A DNA stretch of 31,413 nucleotides from a virus. The notes under the pieces are model-generated. The model had not been told where the DNA came from. It worked only from the letters and a program-made list of their open reading frames with translations, and searched no databases. Of this stretch, positions 15,430 through 22,932 are shown one piece after another. Positions within the stretch are counted from its first letter, which is position 1; every line of letters starts with the position of its first letter. The position numbers were made by a program, and so were the translations under genes. Where the stretch lies: IMG/VR virus record IMGVR_UViG_3300037189_000459, positions 1-31,413 of that record; one strand, 5' to 3'.

Positions 15430-17163
15430 TTAGCTCCAAGTACCAATTTGAGTATTGTCGGTAGTAGCATTAATTGTTTGAACTGGGTAAATCTTTACAT
15501 AAGAACCTGCACCAATTGTTACTACTGTTCCATTTGTAGAATAGTTAAATTGGAAATCAACAGTACCTGAAGAGCCAGACAACATGTCAATTGTTCCACA
15601 AATTCTTAGTGATGTAGAGCCAGCAGCGCCAGAAGGACTCATTACAACTGGAGTAGCAAAGCTAGATAAAACTCTATTACGCATTATGTGCGCATGGCTT
15701 ACCGTAGTTGAAGTTCCAACCTCAGAACTAATTACAGTATATGAATGGGCGCTAAGAACTGCTGTACCACCTAATGCATAACCAATAGTTTTTCCGCCAC
15801 CTGCGGTACAGGTAATAAGTGCGCATATTTCATATGCATACCTAGTATTAGAGGCTAAAGATACAACCCTACCAAACATTGTTTGAGCAGCAGTAGTAGC
15901 ACCATTACCAGATAAATCAGCTCCTAATTGGAAAAACTGTTCTGCTGGCAATACACCGCGATTTGTGCTTTGAGGTGTAAAGTAAGCAGCATATCCATCA
16001 TATTCAAAACCACCAGTTATGGGAGATGATAGTAATGATCCAGCAGTAAATTTAGAAGCTGCAATGCTAGAAGTGCCAGCACCAGCAGTTAGCCAAGCAT
16101 TAGTAGGAATTACACCAGCACCAATAAATCTTGGTGTGTAAATTACTTCACCGACTCTAAATTTTTCAGTAGGAGATGCACCATTAGTCATTGTCCCAAT
16201 ACTAAGAACAAAGTCTTCTGAACCAACTGTGAGGTCAGTTGACTGAGTAAATATTGCAGCTCCAACTTTGATGCCATCATTTGTTTCTGTTGCAAACTCT
16301 ACAGCAGTACCAATACCAACAGCAGCACTGCTTGAAGTAGTATGAGTAAAACGAGAAACAGATACAGCCGAACTATTGTTTGCATCATCAAGAGCAACCT
16401 CAAGAGCAGTAGCTGGAGTATTAGTTCCAACACCAAGCTTCTTATCGCTAGTAAAGCGAGCAACCTCACTAAGAGTTACATTTCTTAATAGCCTAATTAC
16501 AAAATCAAACTTTGATGTTGATACTGAACTTACATCAGTAGCTATCATATTTAATTGACCAACACCAACCCCAGAAGTTGATCCAGCTCCACTAAGATTA
16601 CACTGGAATAATATGCCAGTACCGATACCAGTAGCAGCAGTATTGTCTGTAGTTTTGTGGTTTAAGGTAATTGGAAATGCTATGGAGCTATTTGTGTTGA
16701 TGGCATCAATGTAAAGATTATCAACTAATGTTACTTCAGGAGTGATCGTAACCCTACCATTACTAGCAATTAAAACCTTAGTTGTTGGAGCTGCTCCAGC
16801 TAATGATGTTTTTAATTGCAGGTTCATTGCCTCTGAACCAGAAGTAACATTCTCAGCAACTGATGCTATTGATGCACCATTAAATACACCATTTACATTT
16901 AGCTCTGCACTTAAATTAACAGAAACACCCATGCCAGCAGTAATTGTTGCAGGGTTTGCTGTTGTGTCATGAATAAAGTTTGCTGCTACAGCTACAGTAT
17001 TAATGCTTGAATCAGTAATAATAAATTGCGGATTTAGGTTGACGAATGTTTTAAGCTGATTAGCAGTTAACTTAACTGAAGCAGAAGACTGAACAGCTTC
17101 AAACTGTTCTAGACCAGTAAGTGCTGTTCCTGCGGTTAGCTGCGGTATGGTTATGTATGCCAT
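15430..17163 (-). CDS. Tail fibre protein (577 aa)
   Basis: Residues 1-43 (ITIPQLTAGTALTGLEQF then VQSSASVKLTANQL) follow the same plan as the start of the 749-aa fibre (KISAMTSATTPLTGTELIPV). This suggests a common virion-anchoring module. The middle is a Thr/Ser/Ala-rich beta repeat region, including KKLGVGTNTPATALEV near residues 241-256, a signature common in long phage fibres. The C-terminal third (about 380-577) is beta-rich and aromatic and ends VGTSTTVSHAHIMRNRVL and further strands, probably a receptor-binding or trimerisation domain. There is no enzyme motif. It lies after the conserved 128-aa accessory gene. Confidence 0.75.
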   Translation of the reverse strand: MAYITIPQLTAGTALTGLEQFEAVQSSASVKLTANQLKTFVNLNPQFIITDSSINTVAVAANFIHDTTANPATITAGMGVSVNLSAELNVNGVFNGASIASVAENVTSGSEAMNLQLKTSLAGAAPTTKVLIASNGRVTITPEVTLVDNLYIDAINTNSSIAFPITLNHKTTDNTAATGIGTGILFQCNLSGAGSTSGVGVGQLNMIATDVSSVSTSKFDFVIRLLRNVTLSEVARFTSDKKLGVGTNTPATALEVALDDANNSSAVSVSRFTHTTSSSAAVGIGTAVEFATETNDGIKVGAAIFTQSTDLTVGSEDFVLSIGTMTNGASPTEKFRVGEVIYTPRFIGAGVIPTNAWLTAGAGTSSIAASKFTAGSLLSSPITGGFEYDGYAAYFTPQSTNRGVLPAEQFFQLGADLSGNGATTAAQTMFGRVVSLASNTRYAYEICALITCTAGGGKTIGYALGGTAVLSAHSYTVISSEVGTSTTVSHAHIMRNRVLSSFATPVVMSPSGAAGSTSLRICGTIDMLSGSSGTVDFQFNYSTNGTVVTIGAGSYVKIYPVQTINATTDNTQIGTWS

Positions 17164-17174
17164 GTTTTACTCAT

Positions 17175-17561
17175 TTAATCTAAAGGAATCCAAGAAAGAG
17201 TATTCTCATCCCATAAAGAATTTCCGATATATGGAGTTGGAGCTTCCCATCCACATGTTTCTTCATTTAATGTCCAAGATGGATATGGTTGAGGCTCGTA
17301 AAATGCATCTCTTACTGAATCGTATATATCGCCAAGTCCTGCATAATTTTTACGAAATGGTATGCCATTAAATGCATGCTTACCTAAAAGAGTGTTGTAG
17401 CTTGTACGTTTGCATCCTGCTGCATTCATTTGAGTAGCATAAAACTGCTCCCAATCAACTACATTACCATTTTCATCTAGAGCGTCTTCATGCATGCCTC
17501 TAATAACACTAGTCACAATGTTATTTTCATCAAGCAGAGCATAATATGCGTTAGAACTCAT
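17175..17561 (-). CDS. Conserved fibre-associated protein (cyanophage-type YDSVRDAFYEPQPYPSW family)
   Basis: I use the ATG at 17561 (128 aa), with GGTGAT 5 bases upstream. An earlier ATG at 17573 would overlap the upstream stop by 7 bases. The protein begins MSSNAYYALLDENNIVTSVI and contains RKNYAGLGDIYDSVRDAFYE near residues 70-89, then PQPYPSWTLNEETCGWEAP. I recall this YAG.G..YD..RDAF..P.P.PSW layout from T4-like cyanophages and many marine phage fibre clusters, where its role is unclear. It may be a fibre tip, chaperone or small virion protein. It is placed between two fibre genes. No membrane span or enzyme motif is visible. Confidence 0.75.
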   Translation of the reverse strand: MSSNAYYALLDENNIVTSVIRGMHEDALDENGNVVDWEQFYATQMNAAGCKRTSYNTLLGKHAFNGIPFRKNYAGLGDIYDSVRDAFYEPQPYPSWTLNEETCGWEAPTPYIGNSLWDENTLSWIPLD

Positions 17562-17566
17562 TTTTA

Positions 17567-18514
17567 TCACCATCTAATAGTTCCGTTGCCAGTAAACTTG
17601 TACATTTTATTTCCGGGGTAAGTTGTTGTGTCAAAAGTATATGCACCAGTAATTGTTGTAGCATCTGCAAAGGTACTTGGATAAATTAAAATAACAATAC
17701 CCGTTCCACCTTTACCAGTTAAATAACCTGCTGGCGCAAGGCTATCACCAGAACCACCACCTCCTGATCCAAAACCATCTGCCCCATTAGTAACGCCTAC
17801 GCCACCAGCACTGCCACCGTTGCCCCCACCCCCGACCCCGCCCGTGCCACCAAGACCATAACTAGGTGAATTTGGGCTTCTACCAAAGACGCCTCCACCA
17901 CCACCACCGCCATATGTGTTGCCATTCCAAGCTTGACCAGCGCCGCCATTACCACCTTTTGTTGATGTACCAGTTTCACCAATACCAAGATTTGGAGTGC
18001 CAAGATAAGCACCGCCACCGCCACCCGCTCCACGAGCATCAGTTCCACCACCAGTTGCAAAACCACCACCACCAGTATTACCTTGTGATGGCGTGGTAGC
18101 TGGAGTATTCCCAGCACCGCCAGCCAAAGAGCCACTGCCAGTAGACCTACCAGCCCCACCCCCACCAGATGCTCCAGCTAGACCAGCAGAGCCAACAAAT
18201 GCACCGCCACCGCCACCAGCACAAGAAATACTAACTGCTGTTCCTGTAAATGATGATGGATTTCCAGCAGCTCCCATTGCAGAAGCAGTTCTAGCAGCAC
18301 CACCTGCACCAACTACTATAGTGTATGTAACAGCAGCAGATATAGCTTGAGCTGGGGTTGCTATAACACCGCCCGCACCACCTCCCCCACCATATTGGGT
18401 AGCTCCACTTGCGCCCCCACCAACGACTAAAAGATCAATCGTTGATGGAACTCCACCACTTGGAGTTGTTGGTGTATTAACAGCACCTGCCATTAATCCA
18501 AGTATCCCACTCAT
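17567..18514 (-). CDS. Glycine-rich tail fibre/adhesin (polyglycine-II type)
   Basis: I choose the ATG at 18514 (315 aa), which forms a TAATG junction with the 749-aa fibre gene. A GTG at 18544 is possible but overlaps by 31 bases. After SGILGLMAGAVNTP and STIDLLVVGGGASG the chain is a dense series of GGGG clusters from about residue 35 to 255, separated by short variable loops (QAWNGNTY, FGRSPNSPSYG). It ends GGTGIVILIYP, then a beta domain (DTTTYPGNKMYKFTGNGTI). This resembles phage glycine-rich adhesins such as S16 gp38, whose glycine motifs pack as polyglycine-II helices with variable receptor-binding loops. It is probably an adhesin or tip protein of a tail fibre. Confidence 0.75.
   Translation of the reverse strand: MSGILGLMAGAVNTPTTPSGGVPSTIDLLVVGGGASGATQYGGGGGAGGVIATPAQAISAAVTYTIVVGAGGAARTASAMGAAGNPSSFTGTAVSISCAGGGGGAFVGSAGLAGASGGGGAGRSTGSGSLAGGAGNTPATTPSQGNTGGGGFATGGGTDARGAGGGGGAYLGTPNLGIGETGTSTKGGNGGAGQAWNGNTYGGGGGGGVFGRSPNSPSYGLGGTGGVGGGGNGGSAGGVGVTNGADGFGSGGGGSGDSLAPAGYLTGKGGTGIVILIYPSTFADATTITGAYTFDTTTYPGNKMYKFTGNGTIRW
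17823..17843 (-). other. Dense G-quadruplex-forming motif in coding strand
   Basis: On the minus (sense) strand, GGGCGGGGTCGGGGGTGGGG (with a further G) contains four G-runs of 3, 4, 5 and 5 separated by loops of 1, 2 and 1 base. This satisfies the canonical G-quadruplex rule with very short loops. It lies in the glycine-rich fibre gene. Confidence 0.8.
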
Positions 18515-20763
18515 TATGTCAACCCATTTCCTGAAATGACCCACACAGTTGCTTCAACTTTTAATGCTGTTGCAATACCATTTATAGCTAATGTTCTATT
18601 ACCAGTAGAACCAGCAGAAGTAAGTAATTTTAATGTGCCTGATGTAAGACTAATTGTGTAATTGCCTGAACCGCCATTATTAATGATAGTGATTGCAGTT
18701 CCTATAGGGTACGAGACAGAAGCATCAATGTTAATTGTTCTCGCAGTAGTATCTGAGGAAGGTCTATAGATTGCTTTACCATTGTCAGCCAATACTGTTG
18801 AGTAAGGGTATGAACCAGAAGAGACATTGTTAATTGGTACATTTCTAAAGCCAACTGAATCAGTGCCATCAACAGTCATACCAGATGCAGTACCACTTGA
18901 TGGAGTACCTAATGCACCATTAAATGTTACAGGAGCGCCAGCAGAGCCAACATTTGCAGCTAATGCAGTTGCTACACCAGTTCCTAAACCAGACACACCA
19001 CCAATTGGTAATCCAGTACAAGAAGTTAATGTGCCACTTGTTGGAGTGCCTAATGCACCATTTTGTACAACAAAAGCTCCTGTGCTTCCCGTGTTAACAG
19101 CTAAAGCTGTCGCAACACCAGTACCAAATCCAGACACACCACCAATTGGTAATCCACTACATGAAGTTAATGTTCCTGATGAAGGAGTGCCAAGTGATCC
19201 ATTAAGGGTTACAAAAGCACCAGCAGAGCCTACATTAATACCAAGAGCTGTAGCCACACCAGTACCGAAACTTGTAATGCCTGTGCCGCCTCTATTAACT
19301 GCTATTGTTACGCCATTCCATGTAGCACTTGTAATAGAGCCAGCATAATCAAATGTATTTGTTGACCAAGATACATTTGATGGCGCTCTATCATGCCTAT
19401 CCCAAGAACCAGCAGAAGCTGCATTAGATAATAAAGTTACAGCAACATCACCACCAGATGGTATAGAAACAATTAATCCTCCTGATGCATTATTTACTGT
19501 AATTGCACCACTACTTTGATTATTGTTGAAATTATATACTGCGCCATTTGGTAAAGTTGTTGCATTTGGCAGTTGAATTGTCTGACCACCTGAGCCAGTA
19601 ATAACATAATTGTATGCACTTGCAACAGTCAATGTAGTTGTTGTGCCAGCCGCAGCAATGAATGTGAAATTATCAAAAAATACATTTGCTGAAGCATTTT
19701 GGCTTGCATCACGCAACACAACTGAGCTTGCACCACTTGATGCAGTAACCCCAGTACCACCATTAGCTACAGCTAAAGTGCCAGCCAATGTGATTGTTCC
19801 AGAGCCTGTAATAGGGCCACCTGAAGTAGTCAAACCTGTAGAGCCACCAGACACATCAACAGAAGTTACTGAACCACCACCGCTTGTGGATGATAAAGTG
19901 CCACCAGCAAATGACAATCCGCTACCTACTGTGATTGCAGATATTGCTGTGCCATTGCCCTGCAAGATGCCTGTGATTGAAGTTGATAAAGTAATTGCTG
20001 GAGTTGATGTTGGGTTAGCTACTGTACCTGCAAAACCATTTGCACTTGATACAGAAACAGTTGTAACTGAACCACCGCCAGCCGCTGATGCCAAAGTTCC
20101 TGCTGAGTAAGTTAAGCCTGAGCCTACAGTTACATTACTAAATCCACCAGAGCCATTATTAGCTAACAGTTGAGCATTAGTACCTGTTGGTGCTGCTGCA
20201 TAGTCAGTGCCAGCAGTAGCTGCTGAAATAGCTGTTCCATTACCTTTGAGTAATCCAGTTATGCTAGTGCTGAGTGTAATGACTGGTGTGCTTGTAGCTG
20301 TTGCCACAGTGCCAGCCAAACCATTAGCAGAAGCAACAGACACTGAAGTAACAGAGCCACCACTTGAAGTAGATGCCAAAGTACCAGTAGTGAAAGACAA
20401 TCCTGAACCTATTGTCACAGAGCTAAAGCCACCAGCACCATCACCATAAAGTATTGATGTGCCAGTTGTTGCAGGAGCATAATCAGAACCTGCTACGGCT
20501 GCTGATAGTGCAGTGCCATTACCTTTGATAATGCCTGTGATGGTTGTGCTTAGTGTGATAGCTGGAGTAGTCGTTGCAGTTGCTACAGTACCTGCGAATC
20601 CATTTGCGCTTGTTATGCTTGCAGATGTAACTGTTCCACCGATAGCAATAATATTAGATACAGTTACTTTCCTGTTAGCTCCGCCTTGAACTACTGGTAT
20701 TAGCTCCGTCCCCGTAAGAGGGGTGGTAGCTGAAGTCATCGCCGAGATTTTTAAATCAGCCAT
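18514..20763 (-). CDS. Long repeat-containing tail fibre (749 aa)
   Basis: The N-terminus (residues 1-43, KISAMTSATTPLTGTELIPV then GGANRKVTVSNI) looks like a virion-anchoring module. Three tandem beta repeats of 93, 95 and 66 residues follow at about 44-136, 137-231 and 232-297, each beginning (S/T)VTS.S..SANG(F/L)AGT. Residues 499-626 hold 2.7 direct copies of a 47-residue unit with GTGVATAL and SGTLTSC.GLPIGG. The C-terminal roughly 90 residues (TARTINIDASVSYPIGTAI and on) form a common fibre knob. The repeats could form an elongated shaft. Gene order and composition support a main fibre. AAAGG lies upstream of the ATG. Confidence 0.8.
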   Translation of the reverse strand: MADLKISAMTSATTPLTGTELIPVVQGGANRKVTVSNIIAIGGTVTSASITSANGFAGTVATATTTPAITLSTTITGIIKGNGTALSAAVAGSDYAPATTGTSILYGDGAGGFSSVTIGSGLSFTTGTLASTSSGGSVTSVSVASANGLAGTVATATSTPVITLSTSITGLLKGNGTAISAATAGTDYAAAPTGTNAQLLANNGSGGFSNVTVGSGLTYSAGTLASAAGGGSVTTVSVSSANGFAGTVANPTSTPAITLSTSITGILQGNGTAISAITVGSGLSFAGGTLSSTSGGGSVTSVDVSGGSTGLTTSGGPITGSGTITLAGTLAVANGGTGVTASSGASSVVLRDASQNASANVFFDNFTFIAAAGTTTTLTVASAYNYVITGSGGQTIQLPNATTLPNGAVYNFNNNQSSGAITVNNASGGLIVSIPSGGDVAVTLLSNAASAGSWDRHDRAPSNVSWSTNTFDYAGSITSATWNGVTIAVNRGGTGITSFGTGVATALGINVGSAGAFVTLNGSLGTPSSGTLTSCSGLPIGGVSGFGTGVATALAVNTGSTGAFVVQNGALGTPTSGTLTSCTGLPIGGVSGLGTGVATALAANVGSAGAPVTFNGALGTPSSGTASGMTVDGTDSVGFRNVPINNVSSGSYPYSTVLADNGKAIYRPSSDTTARTINIDASVSYPIGTAITIINNGGSGNYTISLTSGTLKLLTSAGSTGNRTLAINGIATALKVEATVWVISGNGLT
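18886..19269 (-). repeat. 141-base direct repeat, 2.7 copies, in 749-aa fibre gene
   Basis: A 47-codon unit (FGTGVATAL ... LPIGGVSG) occurs at residues 499-545, 546-592 and, partial, 593-626. The spacing of 141 bases is exact; the string agacacacc recurs at 18991 and 19132. Copies have few differences, pointing to recent duplication or recombination. Confidence 0.85.
19873..20634 (-). repeat. Tandem beta repeats in 749-aa fibre gene
   Basis: There are three consecutive units of 93, 95 and 66 codons, each starting with (S/T)VTS.S..SANG(F/L)AGTVA. The third has lost an internal segment. A further diverged SVTSVDVSGG unit follows. The units differ by many substitutions, so they are old repeats still able to recombine. 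Confidence 0.8.
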
Positions 20764-20772
20764 AGTTAACCT

Positions 20773-21006
20773 TTAATTCTGTAATTGAATATACCCACTG
20801 CCAGATTCAAGCAAGATGTTTCCTGAACCATCTACCTCTAGCAAAATAAAATAAGGCGTAGGTGGTGTTCCACCTGTGTACTGGTTAACTACGCCACTAC
20901 CACCAACATCGTCACCTAACCCATTGTTTGCATTAGCAACAGTGTATAGCGCAGCACCAGTAGTGGTGTTCGCTTCATTAGCAACTGAACTTGATCCGAC
21001 AGGCAT
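20773..21006 (-). CDS. Small beta-rich virion protein
   Basis: This 77-residue protein has no charged clusters and is rich in Gly, Ser, Asn and Thr (NEANTTTGAALYTVANANNG). It ends in a strand-like repeat (ILLEVDGSGNILLESGSGYI). The ATG lies at a TAATG junction with the 106-aa gene, so the two are translationally coupled. The start MPVGSSSVANEANTTTG resembles small structural proteins encoded just upstream of fibre genes. It may be a minor head or fibre-base protein; no known family was recognised. Confidence 0.65.
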   Translation of the reverse strand: MPVGSSSVANEANTTTGAALYTVANANNGLGDDVGGSGVVNQYTGGTPPTPYFILLEVDGSGNILLESGSGYIQLQN

Positions 21007-21326
21007 TACGCAATACCAGCCTGAATTAAAGTCAAGGTTGCAGTGCCAGAACCGCCAGTCACATTTATTCTGATTCCAGATACAGGGAATGCATAGTTAC
21101 CATCTGCATTTGAATTAAGACCTGTAATTGTTGGATGATCAAAAAAAGTTACAAAGCCAGTGCCATTGCCAGCCGCATTTGATAAATTATCAAACGTATG
21201 TTGCACAGTGTATGTCGGAGAACCCGTCACAACTACGCCAAAACCTACGTTGAAGGGTGTTGCATTGAGGTTCATCACCAATGGCGCACTCGCACCTGAT
21301 GTACTCGATACAATCATTTGTCTCAT
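21006..21326 (-). CDS. Conserved beta-rich virion protein
   Basis: This 106-residue beta-rich protein has the motifs PTYTVQHTFDNLSN near residues 38-51, TFFDHPTITGL near 60-70 and GNYAFPVSGIRINVTGGSGT near 76-95. I recall this YTVQHTFD...W/FFDHP...NYAFPV..IR.NVT layout in several phage structural gene clusters. It is probably a small capsid or tail structural protein with an immunoglobulin-like or jelly-roll fold. It follows a terminator-like hairpin at 21337-21364 and starts at ATG 21326 with AGAGGC nearby. The decoration or tail-accessory role is inferred from context. Confidence 0.7.
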   Translation of the reverse strand: MRQMIVSSTSGASAPLVMNLNATPFNVGFGVVVTGSPTYTVQHTFDNLSNAAGNGTGFVTFFDHPTITGLNSNADGNYAFPVSGIRINVTGGSGTATLTLIQAGIA

Positions 21327-21336
21327 GATATGCCTC

Positions 21337-21364
21337 TAAAAGAGAAGAAGGGGGCGAACCCCCT
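21337..21364 (-). terminator. Terminator-like hairpin after 152-aa gene
   Basis: On the minus strand, AGGGGG pairs with CCCCCT (21359-21364 and 21349-21354) around the very stable TTCG loop, followed by the pyrimidine-rich TTCTTCTCTTTTAG. The downstream gene starts about 11 bases later. The T-run is imperfect, so termination is probably partial. It is the second of two hairpins bracketing a small gene. Confidence 0.7.
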
Positions 21365-21368
21365 CCTA

Positions 21369-21827
21369 TTACTTCATTGAATACACTACAGTCATTTGCC
21401 AAACACCTTGAGTTGTTGTTGGTGTCGCATTAGGTACAACAGTTGCAACAACAGTGGTGTTAGTGCCGATGTTTGACATTGCGGTTGTTTGTGCAGCCGT
21501 AAATGCCAAAGTTACTCTGCCACCAGTCATAGCAGCAGTTGATGATAGATATTGTGTACCAGCAGAAGCAGTACCAATTGTAAATGGCGCAGAAGCTATA
21601 GTTCCTGTAGGAGCTGTCAATACATCAACTTCAAAGTTAATTATTTGAGAGCCAGCAGGAAGAGTAACTGTGCCATTGTAAGCAGTACCGCCAGCAGTGC
21701 CAGCCACGCTTGTCATAGTAACTGTTTGGCTTAACACTGCAAAGCCACCATTGGTAGCCTCTGTCAATGCATCGCCAGCTACTAAGGTAGAGCCGAAATA
21801 AGTATGAGTAAGACTAGGCGTAGACAT
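21369..21827 (-). CDS. Beta-rich capsid-associated protein between two terminator-like hairpins
   Basis: This 152-residue Thr/Ala/Gly-rich protein lacks charged clusters. It has alternating strands (GTVTLPAGSQIINFEVDVL, AMTGGRVTLAFTAAQTTAM) and ends VWQMTVVYSMK. It resembles small beta-sandwich head decoration or neck proteins. It starts after TAGGAG with a 6-base spacer, and the ribosome site lies directly downstream of the T-rich tail of the terminator-like hairpin that follows the capsid gene. Another hairpin follows its own stop. This placement suggests expression tuned relative to the capsid gene. Function is inferred from composition and position only. Confidence 0.7.
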   Translation of the reverse strand: MSTPSLTHTYFGSTLVAGDALTEATNGGFAVLSQTVTMTSVAGTAGGTAYNGTVTLPAGSQIINFEVDVLTAPTGTIASAPFTIGTASAGTQYLSSTAAMTGGRVTLAFTAAQTTAMSNIGTNTTVVATVVPNATPTTTQGVWQMTVVYSMK

Positions 21828-21835
21828 TACATTCT

Positions 21836-21868
21836 CCTAAAAATTACTAGGGGCGGTTAAGCCCCTAG
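21836..21868 (-). terminator. Terminator-like hairpin after major capsid gene
   Basis: On the minus strand, CTAGGGGC pairs with GCCCCTAG (21861-21868 and 21847-21854, 8 perfect pairs) around a TTAACC loop, followed by TAATTTTTAGG. This is a rho-independent terminator in shape. The next gene's ribosome site (TAGGAG) begins at the end of the T-rich tail, so it probably works as a partial terminator that gives more capsid than downstream transcript. Confidence 0.75.
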
Positions 21869-21876
21869 CAGTTTGA

Positions 21877-22920
21877 TTAAACACCAGCAGTACCGTAAAC
21901 GGTACGTGGGTCAGTGAAACCGGGAATGTAACGCTCGGTTGCCTTGTAACGCATTGAGTCAGTCTCGAAATCGCCTTCCATTGATTTCTCTAAAGCACGA
22001 CGCATCATCAGTTGCAGACCTACTTGCGCATCTGTCTTAATCCACCAAGCGGTAGTTGAAGTCAGACGAGACAAGTTAGCTTGACCACCAGACAACATGC
22101 CCATTGACTTAACTGGGTTGATGTCGTTGTTAGCATTGCCAGTACGCAGAACAGATTTCAGCAGAACTTCAGCTTGGAATACATTCGATGGGCCAACTAC
22201 TAGCTTCTCAGGTGTCAAACGAATACGCTTACCATTGTTGTCAACAGCATTGCGGATTTGAATGAGAATCTGCTCAAGCGATGTTTGTGACAAAGCAGCA
22301 GCAGTAGTCAATTGGTTACTGAATGTACCTGAAGCGATTGGGTGTGATGCATTCACTAAAGATACACCATCACCACCTGCATAAGCACCACCAGTGAACG
22401 AACGATTCAAGATGTTCGCGCAAAGTGTTTCTTTGGTTTCAATCAGAGATTGAGCCAAGTGCTTAGCGTAGGTTTGACCGATAGAGATATGGTCACCGTC
22501 TTCTACCAAGACTTTGGTCAGAGCAAATGCTAAACCATAGACTTTATACACATATCGTGCGTTGAAGAGTACGCCACCAGCTTGGTATGTCACTGGCATG
22601 CCATCTGGCAATTCAGGAGCAGCACCAAAGCCGTATAACACTGGCTCTTCATGGTAGTTACGTGGAATACCTTTACGCTCAGTAAAGACTTGCTTCCATT
22701 CGTCTGCGCGCTGATCGTAGATACCGTCGAACTCTTCGTTCAGGATCGGCTCAACGATTGAGCGGAAGTCGGTGGAACGCATTGGAACTGCGCACATGAT
22801 GAGACCTGTTTTGACCATAAAGTCAAACAGGGAATCACTAATGCTTTGACCAACACGATAAAGGGTACTCTTGATGAAGCCGCTAACCTTCGATAAAGCG
22901 GTATTTAATAATTTAATCAT
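21877..22920 (-). CDS. Major capsid protein (HK97-fold, gpT-like)
   Basis: The protein has 347 residues. Typical capsid segments are FRSIVEPILNEEFDGIYDQ (about 52-70), TFTERKG-like loop residues, GGDGVSLVNASHPIASGTF (about 178-196) and LSQTSLEQILIQIRNAVDNN (about 206-225). A long helix/strand with RLTPEKLVVGP (about 230-240) follows. GGDG..L...HP and LEQ..I.IRN.VD are characteristic of Mu gpT-like HK97-fold capsid proteins. Residues 1-46 form an unusual hydrophobic/amphipathic extension (LNTALSKVSGFIKSTLYR, FDFMVKTGLIMCAVP). AAGGAG lies 8 bases before the ATG at 22920, which supports the long start; the internal Met at 47 lacks a good ribosome site. A strong hairpin follows the stop. Confidence 0.85.
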   Translation of the reverse strand: MIKLLNTALSKVSGFIKSTLYRVGQSISDSLFDFMVKTGLIMCAVPMRSTDFRSIVEPILNEEFDGIYDQRADEWKQVFTERKGIPRNYHEEPVLYGFGAAPELPDGMPVTYQAGGVLFNARYVYKVYGLAFALTKVLVEDGDHISIGQTYAKHLAQSLIETKETLCANILNRSFTGGAYAGGDGVSLVNASHPIASGTFSNQLTTAAALSQTSLEQILIQIRNAVDNNGKRIRLTPEKLVVGPSNVFQAEVLLKSVLRTGNANNDINPVKSMGMLSGGQANLSRLTSTTAWWIKTDAQVGLQLMMRRALEKSMEGDFETDSMRYKATERYIPGFTDPRTVYGTAGV

Positions 22921-22932
22921 GATCCGCTCTCC

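Noticed and set aside
17797-18165. 122-aa minus-strand ORF inside the glycine-rich gene
   Set aside because: It is a frame-shifted shadow of GGT/GGC-rich codons, giving a Val/Leu-rich product without domain features.
18827-20449. Several long plus-strand ORFs rich in Pro/Val/Ala
   Set aside because: They mirror the repetitive Thr/Ala/Gly codons of the 749-aa fibre gene on the other strand; length is a codon-use artefact.
17567-20763. Diversity-generating retroelement variable region in fibre genes
   Set aside because: No reverse transcriptase gene or template/variable repeat pair with adenine-biased changes is visible in the window.
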